A DNA stretch of 64,000 bases from assembly GCA_012728115.1 (NCBI GenBank), contig JAAYFS010000015.1:1-64000 (forward strand), given 5' to 3'. The translations under genes were made by a program, and so were the position numbers. This document shows positions 41,101-50,387 of the stretch, piece after piece. The notes beneath the pieces were generated by a model that saw only the letters and a program-made list of their open reading frames with translations, ran no database searches and was not told the origin of the DNA. Each line of letters begins with the position of its first letter. Positions within the stretch are counted from its first letter, which is position 1. This DNA comes from Bacillota bacterium (lineage in GTDB: Bacteria; Bacillota; Limnochordia; Darwinibacteriales; JAAYFS01).

Positions 41101-41120
41101 CACTGTTCTCAGTTCAGTTC

Positions 41121-41570
41121 TCAGCGAACCTTCCAAGCACTTTTGGCTCGCGGTTCCCCGATAATTTCTTTTAGAAGCATAGCTTCTGCTAATTTATTAG
41201 AATTCAATCTAATTCGTAGTTTTTGTTTTGGTAATGGTTGCACCCTTACCGCGCTTTCGACTACACTATCCTCTTCATCATCGTTATTCCAACCACCTAA
41301 ATCATCATCCCAAATTTCTTCATCGAAACTATCCTCATTCATAGTTACCGAAACTCTAGGCTCTTGAACCGTTTGAGTTTCTGTGACAATTCTAGACTCA
41401 AAACTAGATTCTGCTGGAATGAAGTCTTTTACTGTTTCCTCTGAATTAAATTCGGGTGTAGTTTTCCCAGTCGCCTTTACATCCTGTTTTTTCTGTTGTT
41501 TATCTACTAGTTTGGCTAAAGCGCTGATGATTAGTATGATAAGGTAAAAAATCGAAAAATAATCTTTCAA
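41121..41570 (-). CDS. Hypothetical protein with N-terminal TM and acidic low-complexity region
   Basis: 149 aa; conserved-looking C-terminus NKLAEAMLLKEIIGEPRAKSAW; located after floA. Confidence 0.7.
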   Translation of the reverse strand: MKDYFSIFYLIILIISALAKLVDKQQKKQDVKATGKTTPEFNSEETVKDFIPAESSFESRIVTETQTVQEPRVSVTMNEDSFDEEIWDDDLGGWNNDDEEDSVVESAVRVQPLPKQKLRIRLNSNKLAEAMLLKEIIGEPRAKSAWKVR

Positions 41571-41603
41571 TATCTCACCACCCTAATGTCAAAAGGGGCT
41601 TTC

Positions 41604-42596
41604 TTATGAACCACTCTTATCTGAATTTTTATCGTCTTCGATCTCTCTACTGAGCGATTCTCTCATTTTGGTATCGGACTTGATATTCTGGATATTGTAG
41701 TAATCCATAATTCCGAGTTTTCCCTCACGCAATGCTTGTGCCATTGCACGAGGAACTTCAGCTTCTGCTTCAACAACCATTGCTCTCATCTCTTGAACGC
41801 GAGCTTTCATTTCTTGCTCTAAAGCTAGAGCAGCAAAACGTCTTTCAGCAGCTTTTGCTTGAGCAATGTTTTTATCTGCTTCCGCTTGGTCAATTTGTAA
41901 ACGCGCACCGATATTGCGACCTACATCAACGTCAGCGATATCGATCGATAGGATCTCAAAAGCTGTACCAGCATCAAGACCCTTACTTAAAACAGTTTGA
42001 GAGATAAGGTCTGGATTTTCCAAAACCTCCCCATGCGAATTCTGCGAACCAACGGTAGAGACAATACCTTCTCCCACCCGAGCGATAATAGTTGCTTCAC
42101 CCGCCCCACCAATTAATCGGTCAATGTTCGCGCGAACAGTAACGCGTGCCCTAACGATTAATTCAATTCCATTTAACGCAACAGCTGATATGGCTGGAGT
42201 TTCGATCACTTTTGGGTTAACACTCATTTGGACAGCTTCAAAAACATTTCGGCCAGCCAGATCAATGGCAGCGGCTTTCTCGAAATTCATAGGGATATCT
42301 GCCCTATGAGATGCAATCAAAGCGTCGATAACTCTATCAACCTGACCCCCCGCAAGGAAGTGAGCTTCCAGCTGGTTAATCGAAACCGCCAAACCTGCTT
42401 TTTGGGCTTTAATAAGAGGTATAATAATGCGTGAGGGGGGGACACGACGTAATCTCATTCCAACTAAAGTAAAGATACCGACCTTTACCCCTGCAGCCAA
42501 CGCTGAAATCCACAATCCGATTGGAACAAAGGTAAAGAACAACGATAGACCAATAACTATCAATAAGATAATAAACACGATCAACAATGGTTCCAT
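41604..42596 (-). CDS. floA: Flotillin-like protein FloA
   Basis: [77 protein letters not shown]. Confidence 0.95.
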   Translation of the reverse strand: MEPLLIVFIILLIVIGLSLFFTFVPIGLWISALAAGVKVGIFTLVGMRLRRVPPSRIIIPLIKAQKAGLAVSINQLEAHFLAGGQVDRVIDALIASHRADIPMNFEKAAAIDLAGRNVFEAVQMSVNPKVIETPAISAVALNGIELIVRARVTVRANIDRLIGGAGEATIIARVGEGIVSTVGSQNSHGEVLENPDLISQTVLSKGLDAGTAFEILSIDIADVDVGRNIGARLQIDQAEADKNIAQAKAAERRFAALALEQEMKARVQEMRAMVVEAEAEVPRAMAQALREGKLGIMDYYNIQNIKSDTKMRESLSREIEDDKNSDKSGS

Positions 42597-42619
42597 TAGT
42601 TTTCCTCCCTATCCGTTTT

Positions 42620-43954
42620 TTAAGTAGAAACTTCTCGAACTACGATACGTATACCTTCCACATACACTACTTCAACAGGAACATCGTTTTTGATAAATCC
42701 TCCATCAGAAACAACACTATATCTCTGTCCTTCTATTAAAGCGGTTCCACTTGGTCTTAATGGAGTAACTGTAACACCTCGCTTTCCTACTAAATCATTA
42801 TAAGTCGGAGTACCCTTATATCCCGATTCTTTATCTTCGCGATGTTCTAATACCAATCTTCGCCAAACCCGAGACTGGGTAAATCTCCGCCAGAATAAGA
42901 CAATTACCAAAATGGAGATAAGTAAAGCCAAAACAATACTCCATAAAGCGGAAGTAATACTTCCAAACGCCAAGAACAAGCTAACGAATAGCGCGATTAT
43001 TCCCAAGATGCCGACGATCCCAAACCCTGGCACAACAAAAACCTCTACTGCAATAAGCCCAAGTCCGACAATAAATAGGATGATAACTTCTAAGCCAGCC
43101 AACCCTATAACCAACCTCCCCCCAAAAAATAGTACTAAAGCAATAACTCCAACGGTACCTGAAACGCCCCATCCAGGGGACATTACTTCGAAAATAATGC
43201 CTAAAAATCCAATGGCCAGTAACAAAGAACTCATCAAAGGGCCTGTAAGAAAACTTGCTACTCGTTCCGCCCAATTTGGATAGTATTGAATAATCGGTAA
43301 TTCATCAAGTCCAAATTCCTTCAATACCTCATCTCGGGATGAAGTGATTAAATCGGCGTATCCTAATTCGAGAGCCTGATGAGCAGATAGAGCTAAAATT
43401 TGCTCGGAAGAAACAAGTCCAGGAATTTCGACATTAATATCCACCATAGCAGCCGCGATCTGCGGATCCCTTCCGTAAACCTCAGCAGTAGATTCAAACT
43501 CAGCACGCAATGCCGAAACAGTTTTCTCGTCAGTGGGTTGTGGCTCGGCAGCGCCAATCGAACTACCTGGGTACATTGCGATATGAGGAGCAGCTAGCGT
43601 AATTAAGGCTCCCGCTGACCAAGCGCGATTTTGAACATACACAACCACAGGCATTTTCATTCTTATTATTAGATCGCGAATCTCAGTGGCTGCATCCACC
43701 CTTCCACCAAAAGTATCGATCTCAATAAGAACAGCGGAATTAGATTTTTCTGCGTCCTTTAATACTCTCGCCACAAATCCTGCCTCACCTGGAGAAATAT
43801 CTCCCTTGATCGGTAAGACATAAATCGCCTCTGGTGTACTAGCAGCTATTTGCACAGGAGCAATTACCAGTAACGAACAAAGCATTAAGGTCAACATAAA
43901 AATTACTCTATCTTTCATGCTGTTCACCCACTTTCCTTGTTTCCCACTTTTCAC
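42620..43954 (-). CDS. nfeD: NfeD-type membrane-bound ClpP-class serine protease
   Basis: IEIDTFGGRVDAATEIRDLI, NRAWSAGALITLAAPHIAMYPGSSIGAAEP, C-terminal NfeD OB fold. Confidence 0.93.
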   Translation of the reverse strand: MKSGKQGKWVNSMKDRVIFMLTLMLCSLLVIAPVQIAASTPEAIYVLPIKGDISPGEAGFVARVLKDAEKSNSAVLIEIDTFGGRVDAATEIRDLIIRMKMPVVVYVQNRAWSAGALITLAAPHIAMYPGSSIGAAEPQPTDEKTVSALRAEFESTAEVYGRDPQIAAAMVDINVEIPGLVSSEQILALSAHQALELGYADLITSSRDEVLKEFGLDELPIIQYYPNWAERVASFLTGPLMSSLLLAIGFLGIIFEVMSPGWGVSGTVGVIALVLFFGGRLVIGLAGLEVIILFIVGLGLIAVEVFVVPGFGIVGILGIIALFVSLFLAFGSITSALWSIVLALLISILVIVLFWRRFTQSRVWRRLVLEHREDKESGYKGTPTYNDLVGKRGVTVTPLRPSGTALIEGQRYSVVSDGGFIKNDVPVEVVYVEGIRIVVREVST

Positions 43955-44013
43955 TTCAATTATATACTATTACGCAGAATAAAGTCTATCATTCAAGCCT
44001 TTTCTAAGCAAAA

Positions 44014-44041
44014 AAGCTCGATATCAAAAGATATCGAGCTT
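44014..44041 (-). terminator. Intrinsic terminator of rpsU
   Basis: AAGCTCGATATC-AAAA-GATATCGAGCTT with minus-strand T-run. Confidence 0.85.
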
Positions 44042-44047
44042 GTCTAG

Positions 44048-44224
44048 TTAGCTAAACTTTCTTCTCCTTGCTGCCTCACTTTTTTTCTTTCTTCGTACAC
44101 TTGGCTTATCGTAATACTCTCTCTTCCTGTACTCTGACAAAACGCCAGACATCCGAACACTCTTCTTAAAACGGCGCAAAGCGTTATCGAGGGACTCGTT
44201 CTTGCCAATCTTCACTTCTGCCAT
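44048..44224 (-). CDS. rpsU: 30S ribosomal protein S21
   Basis: Own translation: [58 protein letters not shown]; 58 aa, absent from the ORF track; GGAGGG RBS upstream. Confidence 0.97.
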   Translation of the reverse strand: MAEVKIGKNESLDNALRRFKKSVRMSGVLSEYRKREYYDKPSVRRKKKSEAARRRKFS

Positions 44225-44325
44225 CTATATCCCTCCCTCCGAACAAATCAGTAAACTATGCAATCATTATTAATTATAAACGATTCTCTGAAGGAGGTCA
44301 ACGAATTTTATTCGGATGAAAGAGG

Positions 44326-44685
44326 TCATTTAAATGAATCCTCAGACCGCTTACTATCCACAACTCGTCCTGTATATTGAGGGAAATCGCAATACAACAC
44401 CAATTCACCTATTAACCTCTTGGTCGTGATAGTCCAAGTTTCCGCTTCTTTAACTTCTCTAAGCACTTTCAAGAATCTATTTCTGTTAAAGGGATTAACC
44501 CGAGATAGCCTACCAACACTAATCAGATGTATCCCTCTATCTTTAATTTTCATTAAGCACGTAAAACAAACAATATGTACTTTTTCTGCGTTATCCTTTG
44601 AAGTATTAGTTTGGTCGACTACTAGTTCACCTTTCCAATTCCTTATTTCACCCTTGCAATGTTCACAAACTGGGAATTTGGACAC
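44326..44685 (-). CDS. Hypothetical protein with paired CxxC (zinc-finger-like) motifs
   Basis: VCEHCKGEI ... HIVCFTCLMKI; 119 aa. Confidence 0.55.
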   Translation of the reverse strand: MSKFPVCEHCKGEIRNWKGELVVDQTNTSKDNAEKVHIVCFTCLMKIKDRGIHLISVGRLSRVNPFNRNRFLKVLREVKEAETWTITTKRLIGELVLYCDFPQYTGRVVDSKRSEDSFK

Positions 44686-44830
44686 CTATATCCACCTCTC
44701 AATCTATAAGATTGTATCTTGGATAACCATTCATATATTAAGTTGCTTTGGAGGGTGAAAAAGTCAACTGCAAGTAACATTTTTTTATAATTTTCAGCAA
44801 AAAATAAGATGATTCCTTAACAAATGTATC

Positions 44831-45777
44831 CTAGAGTAACTTATCAATATGATCTAGGTACCAATTAATTCTCTCTAGCGCACTACTTAAGTACTTAGTA
44901 ACTATATCAACTCTTGATGAATCCTTTTGAATACGAATACCATAGGTTTCGATCCAGAGCCTAGATAACGGTAATAGATAAACATCTTCTTCGGCGAGAG
45001 CCATTGGTCCATTATGGTTTAGATATTCTTCCATAAACTCAACGTAGAATTTTTTATTTAACTCAAAATCTCTCGCATTCCAATTCCGCGACCACATTTC
45101 AAGCGCAATTGCTAAGTCAAACTTAAGAGGATGGTTGATCCAAAAGCCGAAATCCACTACTTGCTGTATTTCGTCACCAGCAAAAATGGTATTACTAGCA
45201 TGGAAATCAGCATGACATAAACCACGTTTTAATGCCTTTATATTATCAACCACATTTTCAATTAAATGAGAAACAGTTTGCTTAAATTCTATTAAAACAC
45301 TGCCTGGGCGATTCAACTCCTCTGAAAATAACCACGGTCCCAACAAAGAATTAAGTGGATCATGATCATACATCCAGTTAATTGTATTGCAATATGGAAG
45401 ATCCAAAGGTCTTTCTGGTCCTTTAAGCACGAGTGCTACTTGCTGAAACCTAGCAAAAACCCTTGCAGCATTCTTTAATCTATTTGGTGTAACTTCTGGT
45501 GCATACCACTCATTTTGAAAATCCTCAATGCAATCATCAACGTACGAATAATAAGTAATAAACCGATCGCCACAAATTATTGGTTTGGAAATCGGGATCT
45601 GAATCGGAATGCCAGATTCAAATAAAACATGACACAGATTATGGATATAGTTTACTTGCTCTAGTTGGTTCAAATTAAAAACTCGACCCACTCTTTTTTA
45701 TCTTTTTCCAGCCAGGTTCTTTTAACTGTACCTACAAAACCTTGTTCGGGAATGATAGGGTTAGTAGTTTCGTTCAT
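44831..45777 (-). pseudogene. APH/CotS-like phosphotransferase, probable frameshift near the N-terminus
   Basis: Kinase core GLCHADFHASNTIFAGDEIQQVVDFGFWINHPLKFDLAIALEMWSR in the 44831..45691 frame. An RBS+ATG peptide MNETTNPIIPEQGFVGTVKRTWLEKDKKEWVEFLI* starts at 45777 in another frame and overlaps its start. Confidence 0.5.
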
Positions 45778-46172
45778 TATCCCACCTCGTCGCTTAGAAG
45801 TAAACTGTTCCTTAACTAATTTTTTCTATACTTAGACACTAAATCATAAGAACCTTCATGTTTCCCCTCTGATTTTAGTACTTATTCAAATATTGTAAGC
45901 GTCAAAGTGATCACACCTATCGCCCCTTTGAAACGATGAGATAGTGAATCCATCATATCCAAGTGCTTGATGTTTCCATAGTTGAAAAGACTTAAATACG
46001 AACTATGGGCTGAACGTTTGCTTATTGGTCACCCCCAGGCAATAGATTTATCTGGCAACCTTAAAACCTGTTGAATAGTGGCCTGTTAAGATGCTATCGA
46101 GAAAAATGATCAAAGAAGAAGAAAAAATCGTTTCACCAAAAACATGTTACAATGCGGCTTAGCTAAGAAACC

Positions 46173-46219
46173 AAAAATGCACTTAGGAGTAGATCACGGA
46201 TCATACTCCTAAGTGCATT
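46173..46219 (-). terminator. Intrinsic terminator of the pflB-pflA/crp operon
   Basis: AATGCACTTAGGAGTA ... TACTCCTAAGTGCATT 16-bp perfect stem and minus-strand T-run, 35 bp after the fusion gene stop. Confidence 0.88.
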
Positions 46220-46253
46220 CATCCTCTAATAAATCTATGCTTAATGTTGCAGT

Positions 46254-47756
46254 CTAAAGGACATAACTTTCTAATGCTTCAAGGTCCTTAACAATAATAA
46301 CCTTATTACCTACCAACTCAATATATCCTAGTTCTTTAAACTCCCCTAGTTTTCTAGTTATGGTTTCGCGCCTTAAACCAGAATAGTTTCCTAATTCTTC
46401 TCGGTTCATTGACAACTCTAACCTAATACCCTCATCGATCTCGACTCCGATTCGTTTTACAAGTTTGAGCAATAAACCAGCAGTTTTCATTGAAGCATTA
46501 CTGGTAGAAAGTCTTTGAATCAAATCTTCGGCCCATCGAATCCTCTCAAAGCTTTTTACTAATACACTTCTTAAAACTACTGGCGAATCATAGAAGTATC
46601 TGTCAAAAGTGACTTTCGGAATGGCAACCACCTTGCAATCTGTAAGTGCTTGCCCAACATACCGATAAGGTGTTTCAACTAAGAGATTTAATCCCCCAAC
46701 AAAATCACCATCACGATAAATGTAAAAGATCTGCTCTTCACCATCGATGGTATTATTGAATATTTTCATTTGCCCTTTATAAATAAGGTACATAAAATCG
46801 GGTGAATCGCCAGTCTTAAATATATAATCTCCAGCTTTAATGTTCGACAATATCACTTGATTCAAAACATCTTCCACATCATCTTTATCTACATCGCTTA
46901 ACAGGGGCAGTTTTTTTAGCTGCGACAGCATTTCAGCTCGTTCTTCCTCTGAAGCCATCTCCCTATCTTTTAATAGCTTATAATGCTCTTGCTTTTTTAT
47001 TTCATTCTCTTTTCTTTCTTGACGCAAACTCTCCGCAAAGAGTTTATTCGCCAAAATCTCAAAGTCCTTGGCTTTTTCCGTATCCATAGGTTCTACTCCC
47101 TCTAATCGATAGGGTATCCCTAACTCGTGATATTTTTTGACACCTGAAGTATGGTAAGGTAGAATTTCTATTCGATCGACACGATGGTTAATAGGCTTTA
47201 TGGTCTGAACCAAGCCTTTCATTGCTTGTTCATTGTCAGTAAAACCAGGCACCATTACATGACGAATCCAAACCTGACCTTGGAAACCATAGGAATCTAG
47301 GTTGGTAATAAAGTCTAGGTAGGTATCAAAACCGTTGATAGTTGTTAATTCTTCAAAAGATTCGCTATCAAAAGCCTTAACATCGAGAATTAGAGTATCA
47401 ACCAATGGAAGTATTTTCGGATAGTAGGTGGGATTACCAAACCCAGAGGTGTCTATACATATATTATAACCTTCTTGCTTAAGAATTTCCAATGTATTAT
47501 ATAGAAACTCTCCTTGCAACAAAGGCTCTCCTCCAGAAAAAGTTACCCCACCTTCAGCCCCATAATAAGGTTTATATCGTCTAACGATCTCGAGCACTCT
47601 TTGGGGTGTTATTTCCTGGCCTCCCACTCGTTTGAGAGTATCTGGATTGTGGCAGAAAGCGCATCTTAGAGGGCAACCCTGGAGGAAAAATACTGTTCTA
47701 GTTCCTGGTCCATCTACTAACCCCATTGTTTCGATTGAATGTAGGAAGCCTTTCAT
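46254..47756 (-). CDS. Fusion: pyruvate formate-lyase activating enzyme (radical SAM) + Crp/Fnr-family transcriptional regulator
   Basis: Residues 1-~245: GLVDGPGTRTVFFLQGCPLRCAFCHNPDT, GGVTFSGGEPLLQ, IDTSGF, WIRHVMVPGFTD (PflA). Residues ~278-500: cNMP-binding-like barrel and HTH LSMNREELGNYSGLRRETITRKLGEFKELGYIELVGNKVIIV (Crp/Fnr). One uninterrupted frame. Confidence 0.93.
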   Translation of the reverse strand: MKGFLHSIETMGLVDGPGTRTVFFLQGCPLRCAFCHNPDTLKRVGGQEITPQRVLEIVRRYKPYYGAEGGVTFSGGEPLLQGEFLYNTLEILKQEGYNICIDTSGFGNPTYYPKILPLVDTLILDVKAFDSESFEELTTINGFDTYLDFITNLDSYGFQGQVWIRHVMVPGFTDNEQAMKGLVQTIKPINHRVDRIEILPYHTSGVKKYHELGIPYRLEGVEPMDTEKAKDFEILANKLFAESLRQERKENEIKKQEHYKLLKDREMASEEERAEMLSQLKKLPLLSDVDKDDVEDVLNQVILSNIKAGDYIFKTGDSPDFMYLIYKGQMKIFNNTIDGEEQIFYIYRDGDFVGGLNLLVETPYRYVGQALTDCKVVAIPKVTFDRYFYDSPVVLRSVLVKSFERIRWAEDLIQRLSTSNASMKTAGLLLKLVKRIGVEIDEGIRLELSMNREELGNYSGLRRETITRKLGEFKELGYIELVGNKVIIVKDLEALESYVL

Positions 47757-47782
47757 AACATCCCTCTTTTCTTAGCTAATTT

Positions 47783-50062
47783 TTAAACAAATTCATGGAA
47801 GGTTCGATTGATTACATCGAGTTGATGTTCTCGATTAAGTTGATTGAATCGAACTGCATATCCAGAAACTCGAATAGTTAGATTTGGATATTTCTCTGGA
47901 TTTTCCATAGCTTCTAGCAGAAGTTCCTTATCCATCACGTTGACGTTTAAGTGGAAAGCATCTTGGTTGAAGTAGCCATCTAAAATATTTGTTAGATTGG
48001 TTACTCGTTCTTCTAAATTCTTTCCTAAAGCGGAAGGAATGATCGAAAAAGTATTCGAAATTCCGTCTTGGTTTACTCCTTTATATGGCAGTTTTGCCAC
48101 TGAATTTAAAGAGGCAAGAGCACCTGATTGATCTGCCCCATTCATTGGATTTGCTCCTGGCGCAAAGGGTTCGCCCTTCTTGCGTCCATCAGGAGTAGTA
48201 CCTGTCTTCTTACCATAAACCACATTAGAAGTAATGGTTAGGAGTGAGAGAGTGTGTTCTGCATCGCGATACGCAGGTATCTTCCTTAAGGCTTCCATAA
48301 AGTACTCGCTAACCTTAATCGCAATCTCATCTGCCCGATCATCATCATTGCCATAGCGCGGGAAGCTACCCTCAACTTCAAAATCTACTGCAATTCCTGC
48401 TTCATTTCTAATTGGTCTTACTTTTGCGTACTTTATCGCTGATAGAGAATCCGCTACAATTGAGATTCCTGCTACCCCGAAAGCGATAAATCTGTGTACG
48501 ATCGGATCGTGAAGGGCCATTTGGCTTGCTTCATAAGCATATTTATCATGCATGTAATGAATGGTGTTCATCGTTTCAACATAGATTTTCGCTAGCTTAT
48601 CCATAACCTTTTTGAATGATTCAAGCACAGTCTCATAATCTAAAACTTCATCGGTTATTGGTTCGATTCCAGGGATAACAGTAACATATTCCCCTTTGTT
48701 TTCATACTTTTTTATCTCATCTACTCCACCATTAATCGCGTAGAGTAATGCTTTAGCAAGGTTTGCCCGAGCGCCAAAATATTGCATTTCCTTACCGACT
48801 CTCATCGCGGATACGCAGCATGCAATTGCGTAATCATCTCCGTAGATCGGACGCATTAGATCATCGTTTTCGTATTGAATCGATGCGGTTTTAATACTCA
48901 TTAAAGAGCAGTATTCTTTAAACTCTCTTGGTAATTTATCTGACCATAATACTGTCATATTTGGTTCAGGTGAGGTACCCAGATTGATCAGTGTGTGTAA
49001 AAACCGATAAGCTGTCTTAGTGACTAATGGTCTTCCATCTTCACCAACACCACCGATGGATTCGGTAACCCAGGTTGGATCGCCAGCGAACAATTCATCA
49101 TATTCTGGAGTTCTAAGATGTCTAACCAAGCGAAGTTTAATCACCAATTGGTCGATCAATTCTTGAGCAGTCTTTTCATCGATTAAACTTAACGCCAAAT
49201 CTCTTTGGATATAGATATCAAGAAAAGCGGTGTTGCGGCCAAAACTCATCGCTGCCCCATTGTTCTCCTTAACAGCAGCGAGATACCCGAAATATAACCA
49301 TTGCACTGCTTCATGAGCATTTCGGGCAGGTCTGCCAATATCATAGCCATATTTTGCTGCCATAGATTTTATCTGGTCAAGGGCGCGAATTTGTTCCGAA
49401 AATTCCTCTCTTAACCTGATGGTTTCTTCAGTTGCTGGCGCATCATAATTGTCTTTATCTTTAATTCTCATTTCCTTCAAATAATCAATTCCATAAAGTG
49501 CGACACGGCGGTAATCGCCGATAATTCTACCTCTGCCATAAGCATCAGGTAAACCCGTGAGTAATCCTACCGAACGGACTGTTCGCATTTCTTTGGTATA
49601 GGCATCGAAAACGCCTTGGTTGTGAGACTTCCGATACTCATTAAATTTCTTTTCCATATCCGGATCCATTTCAAGACCGTAGGCATCCAGTGCATTTTTC
49701 ACCATCCTAAAACCGCCATATGGATTCATAATTCTTTTTAATGGCGCATCGGTTTGGAGTCCAACGATCAACTCTCTATCTTTGTCTATATAACCTGGTA
49801 GGAAATTATCAATTCCACTGAAACGTTCTAGATCGACACTGATCGTTTTATTCCTTACCTCGTTTTGGATCATTTCATTTACTTCATCCCAGAGTTTAAG
49901 AGTATTCTCTGAAGCTCCTTCCAGGAAACTTTCATCACCATAATAAGGTTCATAGTTGGCCTGAATAAAGTCTCTCACATCGATCCTTTCCGACCAACGA
50001 CCAGGTTTAAAGCCTGTCCAAGCTTCCGCCATCTCTTTGCGGTCAAATAGATTCTCTCTCAT
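47783..50062 (-). CDS. pflB: Formate C-acetyltransferase (pyruvate formate-lyase)
   Basis: Catalytic Cys pair [18 protein letters not shown]; glycyl-radical motif [30 protein letters not shown]. Confidence 0.97.
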   Translation of the reverse strand: MRENLFDRKEMAEAWTGFKPGRWSERIDVRDFIQANYEPYYGDESFLEGASENTLKLWDEVNEMIQNEVRNKTISVDLERFSGIDNFLPGYIDKDRELIVGLQTDAPLKRIMNPYGGFRMVKNALDAYGLEMDPDMEKKFNEYRKSHNQGVFDAYTKEMRTVRSVGLLTGLPDAYGRGRIIGDYRRVALYGIDYLKEMRIKDKDNYDAPATEETIRLREEFSEQIRALDQIKSMAAKYGYDIGRPARNAHEAVQWLYFGYLAAVKENNGAAMSFGRNTAFLDIYIQRDLALSLIDEKTAQELIDQLVIKLRLVRHLRTPEYDELFAGDPTWVTESIGGVGEDGRPLVTKTAYRFLHTLINLGTSPEPNMTVLWSDKLPREFKEYCSLMSIKTASIQYENDDLMRPIYGDDYAIACCVSAMRVGKEMQYFGARANLAKALLYAINGGVDEIKKYENKGEYVTVIPGIEPITDEVLDYETVLESFKKVMDKLAKIYVETMNTIHYMHDKYAYEASQMALHDPIVHRFIAFGVAGISIVADSLSAIKYAKVRPIRNEAGIAVDFEVEGSFPRYGNDDDRADEIAIKVSEYFMEALRKIPAYRDAEHTLSLLTITSNVVYGKKTGTTPDGRKKGEPFAPGANPMNGADQSGALASLNSVAKLPYKGVNQDGISNTFSIIPSALGKNLEERVTNLTNILDGYFNQDAFHLNVNVMDKELLLEAMENPEKYPNLTIRVSGYAVRFNQLNREHQLDVINRTFHEFV

Positions 50063-50146
50063 TTCTACGTTCCCCCTCCGCCTATAAAAACAACATCCGA
50101 TGATGTCGATTCTTGATATTGATAACTGATATGTCTTAGTAACTTT

Positions 50147-50152
50147 ATTATA
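50147..50152 (-). promoter_or_regulatory. Candidate -10 box for pflB
   Basis: TATAAT on the minus strand (CAAACTTATAATAAAG); hexamer 17 bp upstream is CAGCGT, a poor -35. Confidence 0.6.
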
Positions 50153-50173
50153 AGTTTGAACCTTAAAAAACGC

Positions 50174-50189
50174 TGTGACCTAAATCACT
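50174..50189 (-). promoter_or_regulatory. Candidate Crp-type operator upstream of pflB
   Basis: TGTGA-CCTAAA-TCACT (plus strand), 9/10 to TGTGA-N6-TCACA; centre 50181.5 = -41.5 relative to predicted +1 at 50140. Confidence 0.65.
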
Positions 50190-50387
50190 TTTTCTTGATT
50201 TAACAAAAAAATTGCATCTATATTCAATGGGATAAACTGGCACACTGAAGGTTGAGTACCAGTTCAGGAATCTTTTCGCATTTAAAGGCAGGACATAAAT
50301 TTTATATCCCGAATTCTCGATTTAACATCACAAAAACAGCTTGGAATCAGTATCATGATTATTTAATCAAATAGAGGAGGACAAATA

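Noticed and set aside
45907-45914. GTGATCAC dyad as a second Crp-type site
   Set aside because: Half-sites abut with no 6-bp spacer, so the geometry is wrong for Crp/Fnr; no promoter recognised beside it.
50101-50140. Cluster of GAT/TTGAT-like triplets in the pflB leader as FNR sites
   Set aside because: No TTGAT-N4-ATCAA dyad; irregular spacing and AT-rich context make chance occurrence likely.
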